This document shows, piece by piece, positions 27,175 through 34,774 of a stretch of DNA of 59,153 nucleotides. Source of the DNA: a virus; IMG/VR virus record IMGVR_UViG_3300017917_002520, positions 1 to 59,153 of that record. One strand, written 5' to 3'. A program made the translations under genes and the position numbers. Under the pieces are notes generated by a model. That model was given only the letters and a program-made list of their open reading frames with translations. It was not told where the DNA came from and made no database searches. Numbering within the stretch: position 1 is the first letter of the stretch; each line of letters opens with the position of its first letter.

Positions 27175-27201
27175 AAAAGAGGATTTTTTCCTCTTTTTTT
27201 T
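27175..27201 (+). terminator. Rho-independent terminator
   Basis: Stem AAAAGAGGA / TCCTCTTTT with a five-base loop and a T-run, just after the stop at 27168. It ends the tail operon. Confidence 0.85.
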
Positions 27202-27233
27202 ATCTTTTAATGTTTTCCCGTATATTTATTAGT

Positions 27234-27728
27234 ATGGGAAAACAATGTAATAAATGCGGGCAAATAAAAGATAACTCTGAGTTTTATGAAACTCAAAGAG
27301 GTAATAAATGTAAACAATGTTTTTTAGAAATTACGAGAGAAAGTAAAAGAAAAAAAAGACAAGACCCTGATTTTAGAAAACAAGAAGGTATTAAACAAAA
27401 AGAGAGAAGAATTCGATTATGGGAAAATACATTACTAAACGATTCTAAACATCGTAAAGGAATTGAACACAATTTAACTGTGAAAGACATTAAAGAACTT
27501 TTTATAAAACAAAAAGGTAGATGTTACTGGTTTAATATTCCATTAATACCTTCATCTAATAAAAAAGACCCTCAACAACCTTCTTTAGATAGATTAGATA
27601 ATAATAAAGGTTACACTAAAGATAATGTAGTATTAACTTGTTATTCCGCAAATATCGGTAGAAATGATAATGATAAGAATAGATGGGAAAACTTCATTAA
27701 ACTATTAAAAGAAAATTTATCACAATAA
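27234..27728 (+). CDS. HNH-type homing endonuclease-like protein
   Basis: About 164 residues from ATG 27234; the ATG at 27210 overlaps the terminator T-run. An N-terminal zinc finger-like C-x2-C pair (CNKCGQIKDNSEFYE, then CKQC) is followed by a basic linker. The HNH-like core is GRCYWFNIPLIPSS and PSLDRLDNNKGYTKDNVVLT with a Cys. The first His is not clearly seen, so activity may be reduced. It stands between the tail operon and the TonB receptor gene and may mark a mobile insertion. Confidence 0.7.
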   Translation: MGKQCNKCGQIKDNSEFYETQRGNKCKQCFLEITRESKRKKRQDPDFRKQEGIKQKERRIRLWENTLLNDSKHRKGIEHNLTVKDIKELFIKQKGRCYWFNIPLIPSSNKKDPQQPSLDRLDNNKGYTKDNVVLTCYSANIGRNDNDKNRWENFIKLLKENLSQ

Positions 27729-27760
27729 AAAACCCCCACTTTAAATGGGGGTTTTATTTT
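27729..27760. terminator. Bidirectional terminator between HNH and TonB receptor genes
   Basis: Stem AAAACCCCCA / TGGGGGTTTT with A- and T-runs on the two sides. It can stop both converging transcripts. Confidence 0.85.
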
Positions 27761-27776
27761 ATATGTTAGTTTCTAA

Positions 27777-30479
27777 TTAGAAGTTGTAACGTAAAGATAC
27801 ATTCCATGTTCTACCTAATCCGAAGAAACCTTGATTACCATCCGCAATTCCGTTATAAACTCTACCGTTTGATTGATAAGTACCTAAAGATGGATTTGAC
27901 GAACTAATGTTGTCTGTTGTTTTAATATTACTTGATAATTCAGATAAATAAACTTCGTCAAATACGTTATTAACATTTACTCTTAAAGTTAAATTATCTT
28001 TTTTATTTTTTCCTAATAATAATTTATAAGAAACACCAGCGTCAACTAAATCATATGTTGGTAATAATAAATTGTCTTTAACCGCGCCAACACTTGCATA
28101 TAACTTGTCATAAGTTCTCCAATCAGCATCAACAGATAAACCTCTTAATACTTCATATTTTGCACCTAACCCCCAAGTAGTTTGAGCAGCGTCACCAACT
28201 TTACCACCATCAACATCAACTAAAGTTTCTGTTAATACATTTTGATTTTCATCAATTTGTCTTGTAATTGAACTACCGTTGTATTCCCAATTTCCGATAG
28301 ACGCAAAACCTTTAATATCTAATTTTGTTGTCGGTTTAACAATAAAATCAACCTCTACACCTGAGTGAATTTGTTCTACACCTAAATTAGACTTATAAAC
28401 TAAATCACCTTGAGTTAATACTGTGGTTCCAATTGTTTCAGTTGGTAAAGTAACTACTCTTGATGATGAAACAACTCTATCTTTCCAAGAAGTTCTGTAT
28501 GCATTAACACTACCACTAATAAATTTAGATTTGAATGTATATCCACCCTCTAAACCAAATATTTTTTCATTTGATGTTAATGGGTTTACTTCATTAGTAA
28601 AATTTAAATAAATGTTATCATGATATGGTTGACGAGAATATAATCCTGTATTTACATAAAACGAGTGTTTATCATTAATTGTATAACTACCACCAGCTTT
28701 AAGGTTATATCCTAAATTTTCAACTTTTTCAGATTTTTCATATTCCGGTAAGTAATCATATCTGTCAAATCTAACATGAGTTTGATTTGATAATGAACCT
28801 TGTACGAATGCAGAAAAATTATCTTTACTATATTCTAATTGTCCAAATATACCACCATAGTTAATTGTTTCACTATAATCATAATCGATTCTTTGAGATT
28901 CACTTAAATTGTTAAATGATGCACCCCATGGATTTGTTGATAATGATTCGGTTACTGTTTGTAACACATTACTACCTTGCATTTGATGGTTAGAACCTCT
29001 TAATCTTCTTGAATCAGTAAAATTTGTTAAACCTAAAAAGTTATTAACTTGTCTGTAATGTGTACCATCGTAAGTTCTTAAATCAACACCTAAATTTAAA
29101 TTAAGGTTTTCAGTTAATTTTGTATTAAGATTAGATACCACACCATACCAAGAATGGTTATTCATTGATGACCTAATTAAATAACTATTAGCAAAAGTTC
29201 CTGCTCCGTTAGCAATTGCACTATTGTTAGCGTAAATTTGGTCAAAGTCAATATAAGTGTTTTGAACTTGGTTAGTATAAGGATTTAATTCTGTTTTGAA
29301 TTTTTTGTTCCCTGACGCACCATAGTTTCCTGTTCCACCACCTCTACCCCAAGATGCATATAACACGGTAGATAAGTTAGTTTTTTCACTAATCTTGTAA
29401 TCCCAGTTAATATTCGCAACCGGTTTGTGATAGAAGTTTACTCTTTCAGATAAAAATTGTCCGTTTAAATAACCATAGTTGTTATTGTACTTTCTACCGA
29501 ACCCTAAATAATCTGAAATTCTTTTACTAAAGTTTTGGTTGTGCCATTGTGGTGCACCTGTAATTAAGAAGTTAAAATTATGTTTGTCATTCAATTTATA
29601 TCCTAAAGAGATAAAATAATTTTGACCTTGTCCTTGAGTTCCGTCATTAAATCCATCACCTTGCCAATGAGAGAACATTGTTGTAACTGCAAGTCCGTTT
29701 TTCATTAAACCGGTACTATATGTCGCAGTAGTTTTTAGATAGTTATCATTACCAACATTAGTTGAAACGAAACCACCTTCTCTTTTATCAATAGTTTTAG
29801 TGATAAAGTTCACAGTACCTCCAACTGATGAAATAGCCAATTTAGACGAACCTAAACCTCTTTGGATTTGAATTGCATTTGCAATATCTCCCATACCTGA
29901 CCAGTTTGACCAATACATCTTACCATCTTCCATACCATTAATTGGTTGTCCGTTTAATAAGAATGCTGTGTTATCTTGTTGGAATCCACGAACTGAAATT
30001 CTTGAATCACCAAAACCTCCTGATTGTCCTGCAACATAAATAGATGGTGTGTTAACCAATGTCTGTGTAATGTCATTAGAACCGATTTTAGCCTGTATCT
30101 CAGCCATTTTAATGGTAGACACCGCAATAGGTGTTTTACGACCTTGAGCAACGTCAATTACCCCTTTACCAACAACAACTACCTCAGCCAATGAATTTTC
30201 TTCAGGATTTAACGAAATAAGAACATTTCCACCGTTAACAGTGTATTGTCTTTTTCCGTAACCCAAATAAGATACTGAAATAACATCATTAGTTTTTGCG
30301 GTCTTTAATTCGAACTCTCCTTCAAGACCTGTGGTTGTATGTTCAGTTTTAAATTGAACATGAGCCCCGACCAATGGTTCATTTGTAGATTGGTCAACTA
30401 CCTTTCCTTTTGTTTGGGAGAAAGCCCCCAACGAAAATGCTAATGTTAATAGCAATGCTCCGATAAACTTTGTTTTCAT
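27777..30479 (-). CDS. TonB-dependent outer membrane receptor
   Basis: 900 residues, full length for the family. Signal peptide MKTKFIGALLLTLAFSLGAF, then a CarboxypepD_reg-like domain (residues 25-105: KGKVVDQSTNEPLVGA). A TonB-box-like EVVVVGKGVIDVA follows near residue 98, then a plug (ISVRGFQQDNTAFLLNGQPI; IQRGLGSSKLAISSVGGTVN) and a long beta barrel ending in an aromatic RYNF. This family imports siderophores, cobalamin or glycans through the outer membrane using TonB. No SusD-type partner is present, and the ligand is not readable from the sequence. A phage carrying it is unusual. Its downstream end meets the HNH gene tail to tail. Confidence 0.92.
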   Translation of the reverse strand: MKTKFIGALLLTLAFSLGAFSQTKGKVVDQSTNEPLVGAHVQFKTEHTTTGLEGEFELKTAKTNDVISVSYLGYGKRQYTVNGGNVLISLNPEENSLAEVVVVGKGVIDVAQGRKTPIAVSTIKMAEIQAKIGSNDITQTLVNTPSIYVAGQSGGFGDSRISVRGFQQDNTAFLLNGQPINGMEDGKMYWSNWSGMGDIANAIQIQRGLGSSKLAISSVGGTVNFITKTIDKREGGFVSTNVGNDNYLKTTATYSTGLMKNGLAVTTMFSHWQGDGFNDGTQGQGQNYFISLGYKLNDKHNFNFLITGAPQWHNQNFSKRISDYLGFGRKYNNNYGYLNGQFLSERVNFYHKPVANINWDYKISEKTNLSTVLYASWGRGGGTGNYGASGNKKFKTELNPYTNQVQNTYIDFDQIYANNSAIANGAGTFANSYLIRSSMNNHSWYGVVSNLNTKLTENLNLNLGVDLRTYDGTHYRQVNNFLGLTNFTDSRRLRGSNHQMQGSNVLQTVTESLSTNPWGASFNNLSESQRIDYDYSETINYGGIFGQLEYSKDNFSAFVQGSLSNQTHVRFDRYDYLPEYEKSEKVENLGYNLKAGGSYTINDKHSFYVNTGLYSRQPYHDNIYLNFTNEVNPLTSNEKIFGLEGGYTFKSKFISGSVNAYRTSWKDRVVSSSRVVTLPTETIGTTVLTQGDLVYKSNLGVEQIHSGVEVDFIVKPTTKLDIKGFASIGNWEYNGSSITRQIDENQNVLTETLVDVDGGKVGDAAQTTWGLGAKYEVLRGLSVDADWRTYDKLYASVGAVKDNLLLPTYDLVDAGVSYKLLLGKNKKDNLTLRVNVNNVFDEVYLSELSSNIKTTDNISSSNPSLGTYQSNGRVYNGIADGNQGFFGLGRTWNVSLRYNF

Positions 30480-30503
30480 TTAAATTTAATTTTGGTTTAT
30501 AAT

Positions 30504-30536
30504 AAAAAAGTCCCGAAGACACTTGTCCTCGAGACC
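30504..30536 (-). terminator. Terminator-like hairpin in the leader of the TonB receptor gene
   Basis: On the minus strand a 12-base-pair stem (GGTCTCGAGGAC / GTCTTCGGGACT with four GU pairs) with loop AAGT is followed by six T. It lies about 25-55 bases upstream of the receptor ATG. There is no other minus-strand gene to terminate between here and 31141, which has its own terminator. It is therefore a candidate attenuator, or a stabilising 5' hairpin. Confidence 0.55.
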
Positions 30537-30598
30537 TTTGTTATATTCGATTTAATAAATAATTCTTCGTATATTTCATAATTAATTTTTATACCTTG

Positions 30599-30607
30599 AT
30601 AAATATA
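30599..30607 (-). promoter_or_regulatory. Candidate late-type element upstream of TonB receptor
   Basis: TATATTTAT on the minus strand, about 120 bases upstream of the receptor ATG and above the hairpin. It matches the element seen before structural genes. Confidence 0.3.
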
Positions 30608-30656
30608 ACTAAAACTAACCAAAAAGTAAAATTCAATTATTATTTTTTTGTAAAAT

Positions 30657-30687
30657 TTTGGTAGTTCAAAAAAATTATTTATCTTTG
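30657..30687 (+). promoter_or_regulatory. Bacteroidetes-type promoter TTTG-N19-TATCTTTG
   Basis: TTTG at 30657-30660 and TATCTTTG at 30680-30687, spaced 19 bases, match the Bacteroidetes sigma consensus (-33 TTTG, -7 TAnnTTTG). It drives the small gene at 30707. Confidence 0.75.
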
Positions 30688-30706
30688 TGGAGTTAAAATT
30701 ATAGTC

Positions 30707-31144
30707 ATGTTAAAATTTATCAAAAGAAAATTAAAACGAAGAGCAGTTCGAAAAAAATTATTAGAACTTAAACTATTTTATGATGTAGTTGACCCGAATA
30801 AATTAGCAGACATTAATGACTGTAAATTTATTTTTCGTAACGCATTGAAACACCCTAATTCAATTTATGAAATAGCACCGTTATCTTCTCACAGATTAAT
30901 TGAAAATAAAAAATTAGGTGTGTTTGTAATTTTAGACGATAAAAAAATAACCATAATTAACCACGTATGTTATTATAGTAATATTTCTATGACCGATAGG
31001 GATTGGAATAAGATGGTTAATATGTTTGATAATAAAGTACAAGAAAACCGAATGAGAAGAATTGAACAAATGAAATCTCAAGTAGAATATTCTCTTTCAA
31101 AATTAAAAAACAGAATTGTACAAAAAACAAAACCCCAAATTTAA
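30707..31144 (+). CDS. Hypothetical, basic N-terminus, own host-type promoter
   Basis: 145 residues. The N-terminus is very basic (MLKFIKRKLKRRAVRKKLLE). A compact centre follows (IAPLSSHRLIENKKLGVFVILDDKKITIINH), then a helical end. It is monocistronic, with a host-type promoter and a bidirectional terminator, so it could be expressed early in infection. No family is recognised. A nucleic-acid or host-directed role is speculation from its charge. Confidence 0.65.
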   Translation: MLKFIKRKLKRRAVRKKLLELKLFYDVVDPNKLADINDCKFIFRNALKHPNSIYEIAPLSSHRLIENKKLGVFVILDDKKITIINHVCYYSNISMTDRDWNKMVNMFDNKVQENRMRRIEQMKSQVEYSLSKLKNRIVQKTKPQI

Positions 31145-31159
31145 GTTCGGGGTTTTTTT
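31129..31159. terminator. Bidirectional terminator overlapping two stops
   Basis: AAAACCCC / GGGGTTTTTTT across the convergent stop codons of the genes at 30707-31144 and 31141-31851. Confidence 0.8.
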
Positions 31160-31851
31160 ATTTCTTCTTTTAATACATTTATAATAATATTTCTTATTGA
31201 TTCTTTCCTTGGTTTGTAACTAGTCATAGTTGGTTTATTACCTTTACCTGATTTTGGATTTTTTTTCTCAGCACTTCTTTTTTGTGCACATGCTGATTTT
31301 TTTTCAGAATCACTCATTTTACCGGCAACTCCGGCAGCACGACATTTTGGATATCCTTTTGAATCAGCATCTGGTCTTCCACAAGGTGGGTGTTTTCCAT
31401 CGACTTTTCTACAGATATTAACCCACGGGCCTTTTGGTTGTTTTGAACCTTTTGGTTTTTTCTTTGTACCAAACCAAACCGCCAAATCTTCTTTTAGTAA
31501 TTCTTCTTTCAATGGTCCAACCGCTTTTTTTATTATGGTATTAGGATTTTCGACATCAGCAATATTACTTCCATCCTCATCATTTTGACCTGTATAAAAT
31601 TTCTTTAGATATGTGTCCAATTTACTTAACTTTTTGGTTTTTCTTTCAATTTCAGCTCTTTTACTTGGACTTTCTTTAAAATCACCATCTGCCTCTTCAT
31701 ATGCCAATTCAGCGTTAGTGTAGCTATATACACTATCTGTAAATGGACCTAATTCATCTTCAGTCCACTCTTGAGGTGCCAAAACTATCGGTACTTTAAA
31801 ATGTCCTGAATTTCCAGAACCCGTTACTTCACTTATATTATTCTTTTTCAT
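31141..31851 (-). CDS. DUF5872-like Cys-containing protein with C-terminal helical tag
   Basis: 236 residues. It starts MKKNNISEVTGSGNSGHFKV, an opening I recall in virion-associated proteins of marine phages. The middle resembles DUF5872: WVNICRKVDGKHPPCGRPDA, then GYPKCRAAGVAGKMS, with cysteines that could bind metal. The C-terminus (ESIRNIIINVLKEEIKK) is a leucine-rich helix comparable to the N-terminal tags, with an L-K-E step. A candidate late promoter precedes it. Virion location is inferred, not shown. Confidence 0.6.
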   Translation of the reverse strand: MKKNNISEVTGSGNSGHFKVPIVLAPQEWTEDELGPFTDSVYSYTNAELAYEEADGDFKESPSKRAEIERKTKKLSKLDTYLKKFYTGQNDEDGSNIADVENPNTIIKKAVGPLKEELLKEDLAVWFGTKKKPKGSKQPKGPWVNICRKVDGKHPPCGRPDADSKGYPKCRAAGVAGKMSDSEKKSACAQKRSAEKKNPKSGKGNKPTMTSYKPRKESIRNIIINVLKEEIKKPRT

Positions 31852-31865
31852 ATAATTAACTTAAA

Positions 31866-31875
31866 TATAAATATC
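31866..31875 (-). promoter_or_regulatory. Candidate late-promoter element GATATTTATA
   Basis: GATATTTATA on the minus strand, 14 bases upstream of the ATG of the 31141-31851 gene. The same ten bases occur 15 bases before the tagged transpeptidase at 55352. Confidence 0.4.
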
Positions 31876-31888
31876 CAAAAAAATTATT

Positions 31889-32128
31889 ATGGAACAAGAA
31901 AAACAGCCTGTGGGATTACTTTTTGGTAGTATAGGGTATAATAAACCTGAAGATGTCGATAGTTTAATTGATAATTTAGACATGGCACAATCTTTTTATA
32001 TTCTTACACAATCATTACATTATGTCCATGAATCAAGATTGTTTACACTACAAGAAACAGAATTAGTTTCAAAATCATTAAGATTATTACACAAAATGGT
32101 TTCAGGGGATAAACCTGAAGTAGAATAA
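31889..32128 (+). CDS. Small hypothetical protein
   Basis: 79 residues, acidic and probably helical (DSLIDNLDMAQSFYILTQSL; ETELVSKSLRLLHKM). It lies alone on the plus strand and ends at a bidirectional terminator. Its promoter would lie in the 37-base divergent gap. Function unknown. Confidence 0.6.
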   Translation: MEQEKQPVGLLFGSIGYNKPEDVDSLIDNLDMAQSFYILTQSLHYVHESRLFTLQETELVSKSLRLLHKMVSGDKPEVE

Positions 32129-32157
32129 AAAAAGGGTCTCACGGAACCCTTTTTTTG
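32127..32157. terminator. Bidirectional terminator
   Basis: AAAGGGT / ACCCTTT stem with A- and T-runs, between the convergent genes at 31889-32128 and 32158-33129. Confidence 0.8.
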
Positions 32158-33129
32158 TTAATATATTATCGCTCTTAAATAATCTTCAGATAATGAAGGT
32201 TTGTGTATTACAATTGTTTTACCTTGATTTTGTTCAATCAATTTATCTAAGGTTATTCTAAATGTGGTCATTACCAAACTACGTCCATTGACATTTATCC
32301 CAACCTTATCAGTATATTTAATTTTTGTTTCTTTCGGTTTTGTTAAATCATTACCACAAGTTGGACAAAATTTAAAATTAGATTTCACCTTTGTATTACA
32401 TTCTTCACAATATTGTCTAATATCCTGAGAAGTTTTATTCTTACTACTTAAAGGTTTAATTTTAAAAGTAATTTGATGTGAGGTGAATGGATTGAATTGT
32501 TCGTACGAATTAGTAAAACTTTGATTTGATTTTTTCCCTTTTTCAACTCGACCGGTTTCAATTGACTTTGTTGATAAGGAAGATAATACCGGTTGTGAAG
32601 AACTACTTGTAAAAGTAGATGAAGTATTTAATGAATTAGTTGAAAAAGTAATTCCGTGGTCATTTGTAGTCGTATGACAAGTATTTATGACTCCTCCCAT
32701 TATATTTTGAGCCCAAGGACGGTATACCGCACCTGTAGAGGTCGAACCTAAACTTAAGAATGAGTTGTAAATTATTTGTTCATCGTAGAATTCTATTCTA
32801 ACATCCCCATTTAACTCAATCGCGTTACGATTCTCGGATGTATTGTTAACTTCATAGGTACTGAACTCAAATTTATTATTTGTGTCTAAAAACCTTTCTA
32901 AAAACATTCTTTGACCCGGTCTCAATACAACACCATTAGATGATATGTATTCACCATTTAATTTGATTTTAACTAAAACAGAATTTTGTTTAGGATTGTG
33001 TAACTCGAATTCAAAATTATCATTGTTTTCTAAAAAAACAACATGTCCATTGTAGACCTTAAGACGAGATTTTTTTTTGGTGATGTGTGCGGTAGGACGC
33101 ATCACACCTTGATTTGAAGTGTAATTCAT
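32158..33129 (-). CDS. Protein with beta N-terminal domain and zinc ribbon
   Basis: 323 residues. Residues about 20-125 form a beta-rich domain with VLVKIKLNGEYISSNGVVLR followed by PGQRMFLERF and FEFSTYEV, a pattern I recall in virus and phage proteins of unknown role. Residues about 239-262 contain a zinc ribbon with two C-x2-C pairs: YCEECNTKVKSNFKFCPTCG. The linker is Ser/Thr-rich. A structural or host-interaction role is possible. Confidence 0.6.
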   Translation of the reverse strand: MNYTSNQGVMRPTAHITKKKSRLKVYNGHVVFLENNDNFEFELHNPKQNSVLVKIKLNGEYISSNGVVLRPGQRMFLERFLDTNNKFEFSTYEVNNTSENRNAIELNGDVRIEFYDEQIIYNSFLSLGSTSTGAVYRPWAQNIMGGVINTCHTTTNDHGITFSTNSLNTSSTFTSSSSQPVLSSLSTKSIETGRVEKGKKSNQSFTNSYEQFNPFTSHQITFKIKPLSSKNKTSQDIRQYCEECNTKVKSNFKFCPTCGNDLTKPKETKIKYTDKVGINVNGRSLVMTTFRITLDKLIEQNQGKTIVIHKPSLSEDYLRAIIY

Positions 33130-33163
33130 TTTTTTTTAATTTTATAATAGTTTTATTGACTAT

Positions 33164-33225
33164 GTTACCAATACCTTCGTGTCCGTGAATACTCAACAGC
33201 CTGTTAGACTGGGGACTGATAAACT
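33164..33225. other. GC-richer non-coding patch with short inverted repeat
   Basis: This 62-base patch is markedly richer in G+C than its AT-rich surroundings and contains AACAGCCTGTT, a short near-palindrome, and CAGTCT near it. It lies in the divergent gap between 33129 and 33305. I see no open frame and no tRNA fold. It may be a leader RNA of the 32158-33129 gene or a remnant. Confidence 0.3.
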
Positions 33226-33256
33226 AAAATCTATTAATAAATATATTTAAAAAAAT

Positions 33257-33287
33257 TTTGCAGTGAAGTAAAAAGTATTTATATTTG
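33257..33287 (+). promoter_or_regulatory. Bacteroidetes-type promoter TTTG-N19-TATATTTG
   Basis: TTTG at 33257-33260 and TATATTTG at 33280-33287, spaced 19 bases. A GTATTTATA word overlaps it at 33275-33283, so the small secreted gene at 33305 could be transcribed in both phases. Confidence 0.7.
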
Positions 33288-33304
33288 TAGAAAATTTATA
33301 AATC

Positions 33305-33559
33305 ATGAAAAAATTATTTGTATTATCATTATTATTAATTGGAACATTTTCATTTTCACAAGAAAATAAAAAAGATTCAAATAAAAAAGTAGACCAAACT
33401 GTCACCAAAAAAATGGATTCTTTATCTTTAGTTTATAAAGTAAAAGTTATTGGTTCATATAAAATAACACATAATGATGTTTATGTCGAAGGAATTGTTT
33501 ATGAAGACAAATCAGGTAATGTACATGATAAAGAAACTAAAAGAATTAAAATTAATTAA
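33305..33559 (+). CDS. Small secreted protein
   Basis: 84 residues. The N-terminus MKKLFVLSLLLIGTFSFSQ is a clear signal peptide with a predicted cut after Ser or before Gln. The mature part is a Lys-rich linker followed by a short beta region (VKVIGSYKITHNDVYVEGIV). It has a host-type promoter and a terminator of its own, so it is an independent unit. A periplasmic or outer membrane action during infection (for example exclusion of other phages) is possible but not shown. Confidence 0.65.
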   Translation: MKKLFVLSLLLIGTFSFSQENKKDSNKKVDQTVTKKMDSLSLVYKVKVIGSYKITHNDVYVEGIVYEDKSGNVHDKETKRIKIN

Positions 33560-33594
33560 AAAAGGGTGGTTAAATACAACCACCCTCTATTTTA
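33557..33594. terminator. Terminator between convergent genes
   Basis: GGGTGGTT / AACCACCC stem followed by a T-rich stretch, after the stop at 33559. It overlaps the end of the minus-strand gene at 33570-34691. Confidence 0.7.
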
Positions 33595-34691
33595 AATCCT
33601 GTAGAACCCATTCCCTTACCACCAATAGGTGCATAAACAAAAAACAAATTATTCCCTTTACTTGCATCATATATAAGTTCATAAGGTGAATTTCTTTTTT
33701 CATATAATACGAATTCACGAACACCTGAATTGAATTGGTCCAATAAATTTTTAAAACCAAGTGATACTTCACCTGTATTGGAGTATTGGTTTAATACCGC
33801 CAATAACTTGTCAATATTTTTTTTATTAACTAAGTCCAAAATAATTTTTTTTACTTTTTCGTCTTTAAAAATTAACGAAATTAATTCCTCAACAGATGAC
33901 ACTGTTTTAGTAATTATTTTACTACCACTAACTGCCGGGGATTTTTGGTTATATATTTTAGTTAAACTATCAACCCATGCAGGTATATAATTTATTTTAT
34001 CGTCCATATATAATTCTGTAGACACATACCCAGTGTCTAATGTTATTTGTTTTTGTGTGTCAGTAACAATTAATCTATCAGGCATAGTACCTGTATAAAA
34101 ACTCAATTTACCTTTATCACTTAAAACATTTTTATATTTTGGGGGTAAAATAGCTATGTAATTATTTACCTGAGAACCTTGAACCCCTTCGTATTTAATA
34201 TCAAATTTACACTTTTCAGCAGAAAGAGATAAAGTCACATACTGATATTTTGTATATTCAGGATTATTACTACCTTTCGAACTATTCCATTCCGGACCTT
34301 GAGCTCCTAAATCATTAATTTTAACCGATATTTTATCACCTAATTTTGATTTAATATATTTTTCAACTTCTGAAGCTCTCAATTTAGATAAATCACCAGG
34401 TTTTAAACCAACACCTTTATTTGGCACTTTTGATTCTGACGAATTAATCACAATAGTATTAAAAGAACCCTTACCTGTTTTCAAGAATTCATTAATTTTA
34501 CTTATCGCATTATCGATTTCAGTTGTATTTGTTAATTGATATTTCCCACTTGGAAACGAATTTGAAATATTAAATTTTATAGGTTCCGTAACATCTTCTT
34601 TAATTAAATAAAGTTTTTTAGTTGCAGTTTCATGAAGATTCAAAATTCTATTTTTTTCATCTTCATTTATATTCCATGTTTGTTTTATCAT
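33570..34691 (-). CDS. OmpA-like protein with N-terminal NRILNLHE tag
   Basis: 373 residues. Residues 8-24 (NINEDEKNRILNLHETAT) form a tag nearly identical to that of the 54483-55352 protein, also at DNA level. It is followed by LIKE, an IxE cleavage-like site at E32. Residues about 70-150 resemble the OmpA C-terminal peptidoglycan-binding fold: VINSSESKVPN, LKPGDLSKLRASEVEKYI. The rest is of unknown fold. It lies just downstream of the capsid gene. Proposed: peptidoglycan-binding virion cargo. Confidence 0.6.
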   Translation of the reverse strand: MIKQTWNINEDEKNRILNLHETATKKLYLIKEDVTEPIKFNISNSFPSGKYQLTNTTEIDNAISKINEFLKTGKGSFNTIVINSSESKVPNKGVGLKPGDLSKLRASEVEKYIKSKLGDKISVKINDLGAQGPEWNSSKGSNNPEYTKYQYVTLSLSAEKCKFDIKYEGVQGSQVNNYIAILPPKYKNVLSDKGKLSFYTGTMPDRLIVTDTQKQITLDTGYVSTELYMDDKINYIPAWVDSLTKIYNQKSPAVSGSKIITKTVSSVEELISLIFKDEKVKKIILDLVNKKNIDKLLAVLNQYSNTGEVSLGFKNLLDQFNSGVREFVLYEKRNSPYELIYDASKGNNLFFVYAPIGGKGMGSTGFKIEGGCI

Positions 34692-34706
34692 AACTTTTAT
34701 TTTTTT

Positions 34707-34715
34707 TATAAATAC
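34707..34715 (-). promoter_or_regulatory. Candidate late-promoter element GTATTTATA
   Basis: GTATTTATA on the minus strand, 15 bases upstream of the ATG of the OmpA-like tagged gene. Confidence 0.4.
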
Positions 34716-34720
34716 TTCAT

Positions 34721-34754
34721 AAAAAAAAAGAGGACAAATATTTGTCCTCTTTTT
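34721..34754 (-). terminator. Terminator after the major capsid gene
   Basis: On the minus strand AAAAAGAGGACAAA / TTTGTCCTCTTTTT is followed by a long T-run, just beyond the capsid stop. The next gene has its own promoter element. Confidence 0.85.
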
Positions 34755-34774
34755 GGTATATCATAAGATATTGA

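Noticed and set aside
27777-30479. Naming the receptor SusC or a siderophore receptor
   Set aside because: No SusD partner and no ligand-specific motif visible; only the TonB-dependent receptor family is supported.
33164-33225. tRNA or tRNA-like gene
   Set aside because: No acceptor, D, anticodon and T arms could be folded from the patch.
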